Positions 23,906 to 35,349 are shown, counted from the stretch's first letter. The stretch: DNA of 64,000 bases from Chlorophyllum brunneum (GCA_963576785.1 OY756151.1:1736001-1800000); one strand, 5' to 3'. Translations and numbers: made by a program. Notes: generated from the letters alone by a model not told the origin.

Positions 23906-25065
23906 CTGGGTGGAGGTTTGCCGCCCATCATTTCATGAGGTTTCCTTTTAAACGGGGGACGCTACAGTACATGGGTAACTCTAGAGGTTGATATCAAGAT
24001 GAGCTGATACAACAATGGTCTGATCGTTGGTGTGATCGGGAGAAGGGATGAAATCACCTTTGTGTTCATAGACATCGAGTCAGGATGATAGCATCAACCA
24101 GTGGTCGTCGAAAGACAATTTGGAGTGCCTTTTGTGATGTTGGCAGCGCTGTACAGGGAATATGGTGGTGGTCCCTGAGATGAGGCTGGAGATAGCACAC
24201 CCTTGGAAAATCTGCGCAAGAAAATGACAACACCCACATCCACACAATGTCTAATGTTGAAGACCTCAGTCAAAGATCAGAACCAGCTCATATCAGACGT
24301 TTGGGGGCTCAGCTCCGACATCGTTGGCACTTTCTCGCACTCTTGAAGTATTTTGACAAGAAATCTATATCGACAACCAAACTGGGCGCGAAGATGAACA
24401 GCTTCTTAACCTGGAACGCGATAACCCCTTGGTGGGACCGGGACTAGTGATTGGAAAAACTTTGCCCAGACATGGAACAGTCAATTTAAATTTTATCACA
24501 GCGGTCCCCCGTCCTAAAGCGGCTCTCGTACCAGGCCGATCGCAGACTCCCATAACCAGCTATGAATATATGACCTGTGGTTACCGGAACCGAAGCGGGA
24601 CTGATTGGTTCCATATGATACACCAACTTCATTTCGGGTTTCGAGCTGTTCATCAAATGCAAGTAGTGAGGAAGAATTGCCGCCCATTAGAAATACTTCG
24701 AACTTTCATATGATGAATGTCCTGTGCAGTGCCTGCACACATCACACAGCTCTGAACAACTTGCCAAAAGCGATGATGCACGAGACGACTGATGAAGAGG
24801 GGAAATGACGAGAGGAGGCTTAAAATACTGAAGAGAGACAGAACGAGGTTTGCGAGAGCTAAGAGAGACTGAAAAGGGGATATTGAGTCGGGACTCCGTT
24901 CCACGATTGTAGTAGCAAGGCACCATCGTACCTACCATACAATTTGTTATCAACGTCATCAAGTACATTCACCGTACGTGCTACAAAGTCCGTTTAATCG
25001 AAGAAAAAATCCAGAGAGCATTAAGTGAAGAGCAGTTAAGCACCAGTTCGAGGACGGATACTTGT
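23906..25065. other. Spacer of block 2
   Basis: Contains decayed counterparts of 16,170 onward and 18,440 onward of block 1, but the hydrophobin-like gene and the inverted repeat are absent. Short ORFs are not conserved between blocks. Confidence 0.5.
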
Positions 25066-26238
25066 TTACGCAGTTAGGCCACTTCTCACCCCCACACTAG
25101 ACGGACCCATGCTCCTATTCTGGCTCTCTGCCTGTGAATCTTCAACAGTTGACCGACGATCCGAGCTTGCCGCCGGCTGGTTGGAAATAACCACCACTTG
25201 GCCGGGACTGGATTGCTGCCCTTCCTCGTGGATCATTTCCGTTATTCTACCTCCCCCATCTCCCGGTATGGTTGGTTGGATGGGCCAGATCAGCTCTGCC
25301 GTAGGGAAGTAAAATGACTGATCGTCACTCTCCAATGTTTTCATATTGCGGAACACCCGACATGCCATAGATGCGGTTAATGCTGTTGCTGCAAGTGTCA
25401 TTATTGGGCGGTAGATGAGTGAGATAGAAGGAGTGTAGAAGATCGCGCCTGATACGGTCGTGATTCCAAAGACGATTCTGAATTAGTCGAATCGAGTCAA
25501 GTCAGTACTCTTTTTTATCAGAGTGAATTTGGACCCACAGATAATATTGTTGACCACCTTGTAGGAGCGCCCGTGAGAGTCGGGGTAACGCATTCCCCGT
25601 AATAACTGTCCTCCAATTGATTCCCTCATCAGGCACTCTATGAACAGAGATAGCCTTGAACGAGATCGCAAAAAAAACGACGGTATCAAAAGCGGCAGGG
25701 AAAAAATTGATTATAGCCATATAGCTTTTGATGCTATAGAAGGTGCAGTAATTTTTTCCTGGTATATGTTCCATACGCACAGACGTAGAGGTCGGGATCG
25801 CACAGGTGGTCACTCCAAGCCACAGGAGCGCTGATGTCCATCGAATTATACGATTGTCAGCGTAGACGGCCAGGAGTCGGCGAAGGAAGAGGAATGATGT
25901 GCATGCCATGGATAAAACACAGTAGGATTGCATCGCGATTGGGAGTGCTTGACAGTGTGTTATCGAATGAGCTAACAAGGATCGGAAGACCGTTTCCCAG
26001 AGGAATGGGATATACCCCTTTGACATGATACGGATGTCAGTCGGGATGTAGGCCAAAGTATCTCATATAGCCGCCTGATAAAAAACCCTGCTGAGTAGAC
26101 GAATGGGTGATCGATGGTTGGACGTACTCCAAGGATGGCCAAATAGAAATTTCTCGCATTTTCGAACTGCGTAGCTTTTTCGGAGTCCAAATGGTTGAGG
26201 TAGACATTAGGATTTGGGAGAGTGGTTGCGGTTTGCAT
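25066..26238 (-). pseudogene. Seven-helix membrane protein, type II (block 2), broken
   Basis: Begins MQTATTLPNPNVYLNHL. The second exon has TGA where blocks 1 and 3 have TGG (AIWDTLAY becomes AI-stop). In addition, about 130 bp covering the end of exon 2, an intron and exon 3 is deleted around 26,010-26,030. The 3' half is open and carries the longest type II tail (ends RSMGPSSVGVRSGLTA), which probably shows the ancestral tail. Confidence 0.75.
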
Positions 26239-26814
26239 AAAACGTATCTAAGTCCTTCATTCCTGAGTTTCCTTGACCTTTTAAACAAGAACAACAGATA
26301 CTGCCCTGGGAAATCTAGACGCTCATGACTACCTTAAATCTTGTCCCAACACTCGTCCGATCAAATCACCTGGTGAAATTATGATCGACTACTCATCATG
26401 GCGATGGGATTAATCAAAGACTCTATTTCATAGGCTGAATGAACCCCCGTTTGAGTTTCTCCTGTGATGTTGACAGAGAGCTGCGTATGGAGCTCGAGAG
26501 ATGTTGATGAACATAACACGAAGCATTGTATATGGGCGACAGCATGATAGGGATTGGGATCGCGAGTTCACAGGTGACTAAGGGGCGCCCCTGGCGATTC
26601 GTCCTATCGTTAAGTTCAGGGTTGACTCTTATGACTAGGCTCGAACGACCAATCCCCAAAAGGGTATCAAGTTCTGGAGTATACACAGATACCCGGGGGA
26701 TCAAATTTCACAGGACGATATAGTTGGTGAGTAGTAGCGTTGTATTGTATTTGTGCATTAAGATCTCTAGTGAGAAAATACAGAACAAACCCATCTTTCG
26801 TCAAAGACGTCTGA
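26239..26814. other. Spacer between type II and cyclophilin genes, block 2
   Basis: Similar to 20,250-20,700 and 34,440-34,900. Nothing further is recognised. Confidence 0.5.
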
Positions 26815-27657
26815 TTATGCTGGATCAACTTCTCCAGAGGCGCTGATAGTGACAACGGTTTTGGGCGTGCCGCTCTGAGACCCTTGGGCCTCGATGGCCT
26901 TCACGACGTCCATACCCTCAACGACTTCACCGAAAACAACATGCTTTCCATCCAACTGAAATGGCGTGAGCTGACCGAGGTTTGTTCAATAGGTAGATAA
27001 TATACGCACCCATGCAGTGGGGACAGTAGTGATGAAGAACTGTGAGCCGTTGGTGTTCTTTCCGGCATTAGCCATGGAGAGAAGACCAGGTTTGTTGTGT
27101 TTGTGGATGAAGTTCTCATCTAAAGTACATGTCAAACTTGTCGTTTTTCGCCAGTTCAGGGAAATAGCGAGCGCACCCGGGAATTTCTCTCCGTAGATAG
27201 ACTTCCCACCTGTTCCGTTCCCGCGCGTGAAATCACCCCCTTGAATCATGAACTAGTAAATATAGTGAGCACAGCGAGAGAGACGCGTCGACATAGATCA
27301 CGAACACCGGGAATGATGCGGTGGAGGTTGCTGCCAGAATAACCGAAACCGTGTTGCCCTGTTGCGAGCTCGCGGAAGTTTTGGGCAGTCTTGGGGACAT
27401 CATTGTCGTAGAGTTTGAAGACAATCCGACCACTAGGTTTTTGGTTCATGGCAACATCAAACTAGAACAGAACAATCAGAAGACGCGTAGAAAATGGAAT
27501 GCTAGTGACATACGTAAACGTTGGATCTGTGATTAGAGTCTTTGGGTGAGCTATCGTTGAGAATGGCATAGGCTGGTATGGTGGACGCAGCAAGGAATAT
27601 GTACATATTTTTGCCCGCAGACGCGGTGGTAGCGAAGCGACGGAGAAAAGTGGCCAT
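26815..27657 (-). CDS. Cyclophilin-type peptidyl-prolyl cis-trans isomerase, intact copy
   Basis: A proline isomerase that assists folding. The start at 27655-27657 gives a basic, hydroxylated N-terminus ([16 protein letters not shown]) followed by a hydrophobic stretch, suggesting a mitochondrial presequence or membrane anchor. The cyclophilin fold follows in several exons: [38 protein letters not shown] with the catalytic Arg, [15 protein letters not shown], and after the last intron [19 protein letters not shown], where W is the cyclosporin-contact position. The stop TAA is at 26815-26817. One intron lies between KFP and DENF. All splice sites are GT..AG and the frame is open. Copies in blocks 1 and 3 are broken, so this is the only usable one here. 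Confidence 0.88.
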
Positions 27658-27791
27658 TATAAATCTCTAAAAACATGTTATTCACGGTATTTCCTGGTCA
27701 GAAAGAACAACGTACAGGGTGTGGAAGACAGCGGGTGGGAGGAAAACATTCCGAAGCAAAACTATTTACACCTCAGAATCACGTGATACTA

Positions 27792-28316
27792 CTAATAAGG
27801 CTTTGCCGAGGTCCCTTTCCGGGCTCGTCTCGGCCTACTCGGTCCACTTGCAGGCTCACTGGTTTCTGCTGCTTCGTCCCCAATGTTCCCCGTCGACTCT
27901 ACGAGTGCCTTCTTGTGTTGCTTACACTCATCTGAATGATACCTCCCACTTCCCCTATCAGTCCGGATGTGTCCACAGCAATCAGCTTCGGCAATACAAG
28001 GCGAAGGTTGGCCCTCCTGGTACAAATGACTTGCGATGTGCTTGCTAAAAGCAGCGCGTGTATAGTACCTTGGTGGCTGAACCTCCTCGTTTTCCTCTTC
28101 TTTCTTTTTCCCCTGGTTTTCCCCGGTTTTTCTTTTGACTTTTCTGATCTTGTGGCAAACACCCTTCCCATACACGACCCAACAGCATAGAACTCCCCTC
28201 CCTTCACCCTTCAGGTGTCCACTAACGAAGTGCTTATTCAAGCCGCTCATAGTCGCGGGTACCCGTGCATTACACCCTAGCCAGCGGCATTGCATCATAT
28301 CGCCCTCCTTCGCCAC
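27792..28316 (-). CDS. C2H2 zinc-finger protein, single exon
   Basis: The predicted protein (174 residues; 168 if the second Met is used) starts MAKEGDMMQCRWLGCNAR. A C-x4-C-x13-H-x4-H finger is at about residues 9-33. A second pair of cysteines and FSKHIASH suggests another, less regular finger, separated from the first by a Lys/Glu-rich insert. The C-terminus is basic (SRPRRARKG), as for a nuclear protein. The gene sits between blocks 2 and 3 and has no counterpart between blocks 1 and 2. DNA binding is probable but the target is unknown. Confidence 0.55.
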   Translation of the reverse strand: MAKEGDMMQCRWLGCNARVPATMSGLNKHFVSGHLKGEGRGVLCCWVVYGKGVCHKIRKVKRKTGENQGKKKEEENEEVQPPRYYTRAAFSKHIASHLYQEGQPSPCIAEADCCGHIRTDRGSGRYHSDECKQHKKALVESTGNIGDEAAETSEPASGPSRPRRARKGTSAKPY

Positions 28317-29258
28317 TACAAGTCTAATGCTGATTATAACTCTGCGTTTGAATATATACGCTCGCGATCACGTACTTTTTTCTGGGTGGTAGCGGAATTT
28401 CGGTCCCTAGTGATTTGATACGACCAAATACGAGAAATTCTTTAGGAAACACGAAATCGTTTTCGTTCGACATGGGGATGAAACGAAGGCTCTCTTTCTC
28501 GAAGAATGCTTAAATACACGCCACCGCGCGTTGGGTCTAGTTGCTTTGACATCCCTTATACGTTCAAATTCCATCCAGAGATGACAATGGATTCACTGAC
28601 ACAGTCCGTGTCCAAGCTCAGCCCAGCAACTAGACCTTACCCATTTTGATCCTGAATGCATATGGCCTTTCTCGCCTGCAGTGGCGCACCTTTCTGGGCC
28701 TGGATCTCTAAATGGCTCATTGTCGCAATTTTCTATAGTGCACTTTTCGCGTAAAATGTTACACTACACCGTCTAAGCTTCGTTTCCAACACAGCTATGG
28801 CACGGGAGCGATGCCAATCATACTCGAGACCCCACAGGAACAAATCGACCGTCTAGAACTATCAGTTTGAGCCGCTTGAAGGCCAAAACAGACATATGAA
28901 ATAAGCAAATCATGTATGACCAAAGCTGAAACATTACTCCCAGCGTGACCAGACTTGCACCACATCAATAGCGTCTCAACCAACTTCTGCAGCCAGCTCA
29001 AAAGATAACTTCCACCAGGGATTCAACGATAAAAAAGCCGATATCATCATCTCTTCCAACCAAGCTTTCCGCATGCACAAACTCATTCTAGGCGGTGAGT
29101 CCAAATTCAGCTGAGCTACACGGTACTCAGTGAAGCGTAAACACCAGAACGTACACTATCACCACTGCGGTGCGATATTTTGACGAAGTGATCTTGTAGG
29201 ACAATAAATACATAAGAGTACATGTCATGCGGACGCACACTGTCTTATCTTCTTTCCA
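28317..29258. other. Intergenic region leading into block 3
   Basis: From about 28,755 it matches 22,100 onward of block 2. Near 28,535-28,636 a short inverted repeat (GGTCTAGTTGCT and AGCAACTAGACC) is seen. No gene is supported. Confidence 0.45.
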
Positions 29259-30610
29259 CTACCTACAAAAAAATATACCGGGACTTCCCATCGCCATAGC
29301 CTCGTTCGCGAGCTGTGCAAAAACAATAGATGACGATGACGCCTGATGCCGGATCGCCCTCTGGTTCGTGCCAAGTTCCGACCGACTATCCGAATTCAAA
29401 CTTGACTTTTCGGATTCTTCTGAGAGAGCCGGGAGAGAACTCGGTGTTGGAACCCCTGGAATTGTCGTTCTAGCTGCTCTGTTTCCTTCATCCTTTGATT
29501 GGGATTGTTGGGCAAACGCAAGAGGGGAGATTATAGGGAGAAGAGCCGGGTCGGGGGTCATTTCTAATGTTTTCAGGTTGCGGAATACTCGACATCCCAT
29601 GGATGCGGCTAAGGTTGCTGTTATAAGTGTCATTAACTCTTTGTGGGCAGGCGGGATGGAAGGGAGGTAGAGGATGAGGCCTGATATAACCGTGGTCCCA
29701 AAGACCACCCTGGATGCGTCTGGGTAAGTGGAGCTAGCATTTTCGTCAAGGAAATTGACGCTCACAGATAATATTGCTGGCCGCTTTGTAACAGCACACG
29801 CGAGAGATGAGGCAATGTTTTCCCCGTAATAATGCTCCTCCAATTCTGGTTCCCACCAACTATGCCATGAGGGGCGATAAGTTTGTAGGAGATAGTAAAA
29901 AACACGAGGCTGTCAAAGGCAGCGGGGAGGAAATTGATCACGGATACATAGCTGTCGATTTTGTATAATATGCAGTAGTATGTTCCGGGGATTCGTGTCA
30001 TATGGACGCCAACAAAGGTTGAGATTCCACAGGTTGTGACCCCGAGCCACAGAAGTGTGTAGGTCCATCGTACTATACGATTTTCGGCGTAGACAGCGTA
30101 GAGCCGTGGGAGGAAGAGGAAGGATGCGAATGTCATGGATAAAATGCAGCAAATTTCTGTGGCAATCGAAAGTGCCCCGCAGCCTATTCCTGGAGCTGTA
30201 AAACGGTTTGAGATTGTCGGTAGGGATATTTCTTGGAGGTATTATTTGATTTACTTTGAGTTATCATAAACAAGAGTCCATAAGTGATAGCAAAGACTCT
30301 GGCAATGCATGATATGTCCGTGGTTGCGCATGGACATGAAGCTGTCGCTTACCTTGAGAATATAAAACAGATCGTAACAAACCTAATTCCCTTCGAGATG
30401 ATACGGACGTCAGTGGGTATGTAGACGAAAACATCCCATATAGCAGCCTAGTATAAAGCCCCAGTCAGTAGGCGAATGGGTGTCGATGAACAGACATACT
30501 CCAAGTACGGTCAGATAGAAGTTCCTTGCAAACTCGAACTGCGTAGCCGCTTCAGGGGTCAGATGGTTGAGGTAGACATCTTGACCTGGGAGAGTGACTG
30601 GATTCTGCAT
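29259..30610 (-). CDS. Seven-helix integral membrane protein, type I (block 3), intact
   Basis: Starts MQNPVTLPGQDVYLNHL at 30608-30610. Splicing gives FYLTVLGAAIWDVFVYIP, then FVTICFIFSR joined to VFAITYGLLFMI, then ALSIATEICCILSM. One long exon follows with helices 3-5 (FLPAAFDSLVFFTISYK), and a last exon carries VVFGTTVISGLILYLP and ASMGCRVFRNLK plus a polar, serine-rich tail ending MAMGSPGIFFCR. All introns are GT..AG and no break is seen. It serves as the reference for the type I copies at 14499 and 22578. Basidiomycete genomes carry many such genes; function is unknown. Confidence 0.75.
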
Positions 30611-31229
30611 CTGGGTGGACGTTTGTCGCCCATTATCATGAGGTTCCTTTTAAACAAGAGGGGCACGCTACATGAGAAAATCTAGAAGTTGATGTAAAGA
30701 TGAACTGTTGGAACAGTGGTGCTATTAGTGGTGTGATCAGATGAAGGGACGAAAACATGGTTTCATCATGAAACTATGTTTGTGTTCATGGATGTATCAA
30801 TCCGTGGACATCGAGGAATACAGATCGGAGCCGTTCCTGCGATGCTGTACACCGATTGTGGTCACCACTTCCCCGACCCCTGAGATGAAGTCGGAAATAG
30901 CACACCCTTGGAAAACCAGCGTAGTCGACCCACTCAACTTCAAGCGAACCTTGGTCAAAAAGAGTAATGTGCTGGTTCACATCCAAGTCGACGTCCCTGC
31001 GCCAACCATCTTCAACCTTCCGGTACTAAACCAATCTCCCAGTCTCAATAATGTCCATGGGTATTCCCACAAGCTGAGTGACGTGGTTTTACCGCTGAGT
31101 GCCAACATTATACACGACCCACACCACCACCAACTATTTCGGAAGACAACTGTTGGTTACCAGGGCGTTATATGCGCTACACGCTGGATCCAAGGAGCAT
31201 ACCCGTTGGTCCAGGTTGTTCCAGAAACT
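30611..31229. other. Spacer of block 3 upstream of the hydrophobin-like remnant
   Basis: Similar to 16,170-17,180 of block 1 without the inverted-repeat insertion. No conserved reading frame. Confidence 0.45.
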
Positions 31230-31760
31230 TGGTCTCATTGCCTCTGTCATTTCCGCTGATGGTCCAGGTGGTACTTGCCTTCCCGGCGCTCCCCATGACT
31301 CAGAGTCGGATTTCAATCAACCACTTCCTCCGCCTCGCCCCCCGGTCACTGGCAAGTAGTGTAAGAGCTCCGAGACCTACCTATGCTGTTCGTCCATCCC
31401 GTTTCTCTCCTATCTTATACCACAACTCTTTGTTGAAATTCTTGTAGGCAAGAACCATGAAATTAATTCTGCTTTCTTGGGAGTCATCAAGGACCTTCTA
31501 GGACGGAACGATGTTGATCCTAATCAGTTTTATCTTCATGAACGAATTGCTTGGGCATGCACAGAACTCAATGTGGGTGATGCGAATTGATATGTTAATA
31601 CACTGCTACTGTTTCTGCGGTTGGCTAATTCTATTGACACTCCTTGTACAGATCAACTGGAACCCCTATCTCCTGTGAGGGGAAAATAAGTACGTATTCT
31701 TCGTGAAAATTTCCAGATTTGAGAACAAACCTCTCGTTATTCAAGGCAACGTGGTGTCCG
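31230..31760 (+). pseudogene. Hydrophobin-like gene remnant (block 3)
   Basis: Matches the gene at 17185-17750 with at least three breaks. The start ATG region is changed to GTTGTTCC. The Glu codon before the first cysteine is TAG (CTGGCAAGTAGTGTAAG). The donor of the second intron is changed from TTGGTATG to TTGATATG. The cysteine-bearing segments are otherwise readable. Confidence 0.75.
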
Positions 31761-31889
31761 GAGACACTGCGGTGTTGTGCATGCGAACACTATACCCAAC
31801 GGGATGTGTTATGAATGAAAGGATAGATAATTGAAACAAGGTGATGTTCGAGGGACTTAGGATACCGGCCTGTTTTGGTAGTCCAGTTC

Positions 31890-32400
31890 TGTGCCAAAAA
31901 ACTGAAAGTAGTTCAACGTTCTTCCCCTAGAAAGGGGGTTGCAAGTTTCGTCGAGGCGGGTGCGATCCCATCCGTCGATCGCTGGCTTCTGCCCAACGCT
32001 GTCCACATGGCTCTAGAGGGGTACGAAAGTAGAGTGTTTAATTATCAAGAGAGCGGATATTGGTACTGAGAGACAGAGAGAGATGAATAAGAAATTTGTT
32101 AAGGAGTCAATACGGGTCCCCCGAGCAAGCTGATCCTTCCGCCCTCGAAGTGGCCCTTATATACCACTTCTCTACCCGTCCATCGTATCTAATCTGTGCT
32201 ACAAGGTCTGAAAAATCGAACGAGAATGAGCAGAAATAGTTCTTTTTAAGAGTATGAAGGAAAGTGAAGTTTTTAGAATTGGGATCACCTAAGTATGCAC
32301 GAAACCCGAGGCCAGAGAGACTTGAAATGTCGGCAATGAATGGTATAGTAAATCTTTAGCATGTAGAGTGTTTGAGGTAGTCGGAGCGCCGTTACGCTAG
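31890..32400 (-). repeat. LTR-like dispersed repeat, copy 2
   Basis: The reverse complement matches 21567-22060 along its length: CGTAACGGCGCTCCGACTA at one end, TATATAAG in the middle, and AAGCCAGCGATC and GATCGCACCCGCCTCGAC toward the other end. It is inserted in the spacer of block 3 and has no counterpart at that place in blocks 1 and 2. Confidence 0.5.
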
Positions 32401-33299
32401 CGGTACCCACTGTATAGACTGAACAGGGGCGTGTATCGGAGGCATCATCGACTGACAGAAGCTGTCAGCAGTATATTGATGTGTGGGCGTCAGTTTTGTA
32501 TAGAAGATGGCGCTCGGTCGTATTTTCTCGAGTAGCCGTGCGTCCGTCTTCACAAAACGATGCTCCAGGTCAGTGTCGAAACTTATATTCCTATACCCTC
32601 TGGAAGAGGTGGGACGCGGTTGTAATTTGGTGGGCTGATGGTCAGTTGCGAGATGAGGACAACAAAGACCAGCTACCTGAGCGGAAGTCTTGGACCCCGC
32701 CGTCATAGAGGACTGATTGGCTTCATGAGAGAGGCCAACTTTATTTCGGGATTCGAGCTGTTCTATTACGCGATGCCAGCGCTTCGCAAGAGCATAGCCT
32801 CATTCGCCAATTGTACGAGGCAACTGGTGAAGAGGGGACTCGACGAGATGAGCGTTGAAGTGTTGAAATAGCCAGAATGAAACGTTGGCGAGCGCTGAGA
32901 GAGGCTGAAAAGGAGATATTGAATAGGGATTCTATCCCATGATTTTAGTAGCAAGGCACCATCGTATTTATCATATAATTTGTTATCAGCATCATCAAGT
33001 AGCTATACATTCACCGTACGTGCTACAAGGTCCGTTTAATCGGAAAAAAACAAGCGAGAGAGCATTAAGTGAAGAGCACGTAAGCACTAGTTTGAGGACG
33101 GATAGTCGTTTACACGGCTAGGCCGCCTCTCACCTCCACACTAGACGGACCCATGCTCCTATCCTGGCTCTCTGCCTGTTAATCATAAACAGTTGACCGA
33201 CGATCCGTGCTTGGCGCCGGCTGTTGCGGGTGGTTGGAAATATCCACCACTGGGCCGGGACTGGATTGCTGCCCCTCCCCGTGGATCATTTCCGTTATT
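32401..33299. other. Spacer of block 3 before the type II gene
   Basis: From about 32,640 it matches 18,450 onward and 24,560 onward. The first 180 bases of this spacer's right end (33,120-33,300) are the former tail of the type II gene, now out of frame. Confidence 0.45.
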
Positions 33300-34434
33300 C
33301 TACCTCCCCCATCTCCCGGTGTGGTTGGTTGGACGGGCCAGAATTAGCTCTGCCGTAGGGAAGTAAAAGGACTGGTCATCACTTTCCAATGTTCTCATAT
33401 TTCGGAACACCCGACATGCCATAGATGCAGTCAACGTTGTTGCTGCAAGTACCATTATTGGGCGGTAGATGAGTGGGATAGAGGGAGTGTAGAGGACCGC
33501 GCCTGATATGATTGTGATTCCAAAGACGATTCTGAAATAGTCGAATCCAGTTAGTACTCTTTTTTATCAGAGTAAATTTGGACTGACAGATAATATTGTT
33601 GACCACCTTGTAGGAGGGCCTGCGAGAGCCGGGGTAATGCTTTCCCCGTAATAACCGTCCTCCAATTTACGCCCTCATCAGGCACTCTATGAATCGAGAT
33701 AGCCTTAAACGAGATGGCCAAAAACACGACGGTATCAAAAGCTGCAGGGAAAAAATCGATTATAGCCATATAGCTTTTGATGCTGTAGTAGGCGCAGTAA
33801 TTTGTTCCTGGTATATGCTCCATACGCGCCAACGTGAAAGTTGGGATTTCACAGGCGTTCATTCCAATCCATAAGAGTATGGAGATCCATCGAATTATAC
33901 GGCCTTCAGCGTAGACGGCCAGGAGGCGGCGAAGGAAGAGGAATGAAGTGCATGCCATGGATAAAACGCAACAAATTTGCAGAGTGACTGGGAGTGCTTG
34001 ACAGTGTGTCATCGAATGAGCTAACAAGGTAATGAGGTTATCCGTCGGAACACTGTTTCCCAGAGGGATCAGATATACTTTGGATTACAACAAATAAAAG
34101 TGCATAAGCGATGGCGAAGACTCTTTGAATGTGTTCAATGTTTAGAAATACACATGGTCGGAATCCGTAACTTACCTTGAGAATATAAAGCAGAATATAA
34201 CAACATTAAATCCCTTTGACACGATACGGATGTCAGTCGGGATGTAGGCCAAAGTATCCCATATAGCCGCCTGGTATAAAGTCCTAGTCAGTAGACGAAG
34301 GGGTGGTCAATGGTTGGACGTACTCCAAGGATGGCTAAATAGAAATTTCTCGCATTTTCAAACTGTGTAGCAGTTTCAGGATCCAAATAGTTGAGATAGA
34401 CATTAGGATTTAGGGGAGTGGTTGCGTTCTGCAT
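33300..34434 (-). CDS. Seven-helix integral membrane protein, type II (block 3), tail frameshifted
   Basis: Starts MQNATTPLNPNVYLNYL at 34432-34434. All seven hydrophobic segments read through after splicing: GFNVVIFCFIFSR, VFAIAYALLFVVIQ, FLFLRRLLAVYAE, DFFPAAFDTVVFLAISFK, and after the last intron IVFGITIISGAVLYTP with ASMACRVFRNM. Beyond the last helix, one extra base in the codons after FPTAEL moves the tail into another frame, and it ends after GRWGR at 33300. The membrane core is intact, so the protein may still work with a short tail. The block 1 and 2 copies are broken in the core. Confidence 0.65.
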
Positions 34435-34906
34435 AATATGTATCTGTCTCTGAGTCCTCCATCCCTAAGTTTCCTTGGCTTTTTAAACGGACACAACAGG
34501 TCCTGCGGGATCAGATGACGGGCCGAAATCATGTTTGTGATCATGGATATCTCAGCATGGCAATCAACGACTTTTTTTCACAGGCTGAATGAACGCCCGG
34601 TGGAGTTGTTTCCGTGATGTTGGCAGGGGGCTGTGTGTGGGGTCTTGATTAATAGAGCACGAAGTGTTGCATATGGGCGACAGTACGATAGGACAACTTA
34701 AGGATTGGGATCGTGGGTTAGCGGGTGACTAAGGGGCGCCCCTCAGCGCCCCTCGAGGTCCATCCTATCGTGAAGTTCAGTCTCAGGCCTTGTGACTAGG
34801 TGCGAACGACCAATCTCGAAAAGGATATCAAGTTCGGGAGTATACACAGATATTCGCGGGATCCAATTACAGAACAAACCCATCTTTCGTCAAAGTTGTT
34901 TGATCA
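34435..34906. other. Spacer between type II and cyclophilin, block 3
   Basis: Very similar to 20,246-20,706 of block 1, more so than to block 2. No gene. Confidence 0.5.
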
Positions 34907-35215
34907 TTATGCTGGATCAACTTCTCCCGGGGCGCTGATAGTGACAACTGTTTTGGACGAGCCGCTCTGAGACCCTCGGGGCTCGATGGCCTTCACGACA
35001 TCCATACCCTCAACGACTTCACCGAAAACAATATGCTTTCCAGCTGAAATGACGTGAGCCTGACCGAGGTTTGTCCAATAGGTAGATAATATACACACCC
35101 ATGCAGTGGGGACAGTAGTGATGAAGAATTGTGAACTGTGGGTATTCTTTCCGGCGTTAGCCATGGAGAGAAGACCGGGTTTGTTGTATTTGTGGACGAA
35201 ATTCTTATCCAAGGT
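34907..35215 (-). pseudogene. Cyclophilin 3' half (block 3), truncated
   Basis: Only the last two exons remain: [31 protein letters not shown], then [20 protein letters not shown] to the TAA at 34907. The same 4-bp loss as in the block 1 copy sits just after the last intron (TTTCAG followed by CTGGAAAGC), so normal splicing would shift the frame. The 5' half is replaced by unrelated sequence from about 35,215. Confidence 0.8.
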
Positions 35216-35349
35216 AGCTGATCGTGTACCTTTGATGCTCAGGGAATCATCAACGACGCCTTGGTCATTCTCTGCAGAACTCGAAGTAGCAGTCAATGTA
35301 AAGCAGTGTGTCTAAGTGCACCTGCCCCACTATCAATCATCCGCGCAAC

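Larger units (their letters stand above)
22100..27660. repeat. Tandem block, copy 2 of 3
   Basis: The shortest block. Type I (22578-23905) and type II (25066-26238) are both broken and the hydrophobin-like gene is missing. The cyclophilin gene (26815-27657) is intact. The part at 22,100-22,400 matches 28,755-29,010 in block 3. Confidence 0.7.
28755..35215. repeat. Tandem block, copy 3 of 3
   Basis: Holds an intact type I gene, a broken hydrophobin-like copy, a nearly intact type II gene and a 5'-truncated cyclophilin. It ends at about 35,215, near an intron/exon border of the cyclophilin copy, where unrelated sequence begins. Confidence 0.7.

Noticed and set aside
28555..28640. Box C/D snoRNA-like motifs near ATGACA and CTGA
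   Set aside because: The C box does not match the consensus and no terminal stem or D' box is evident.
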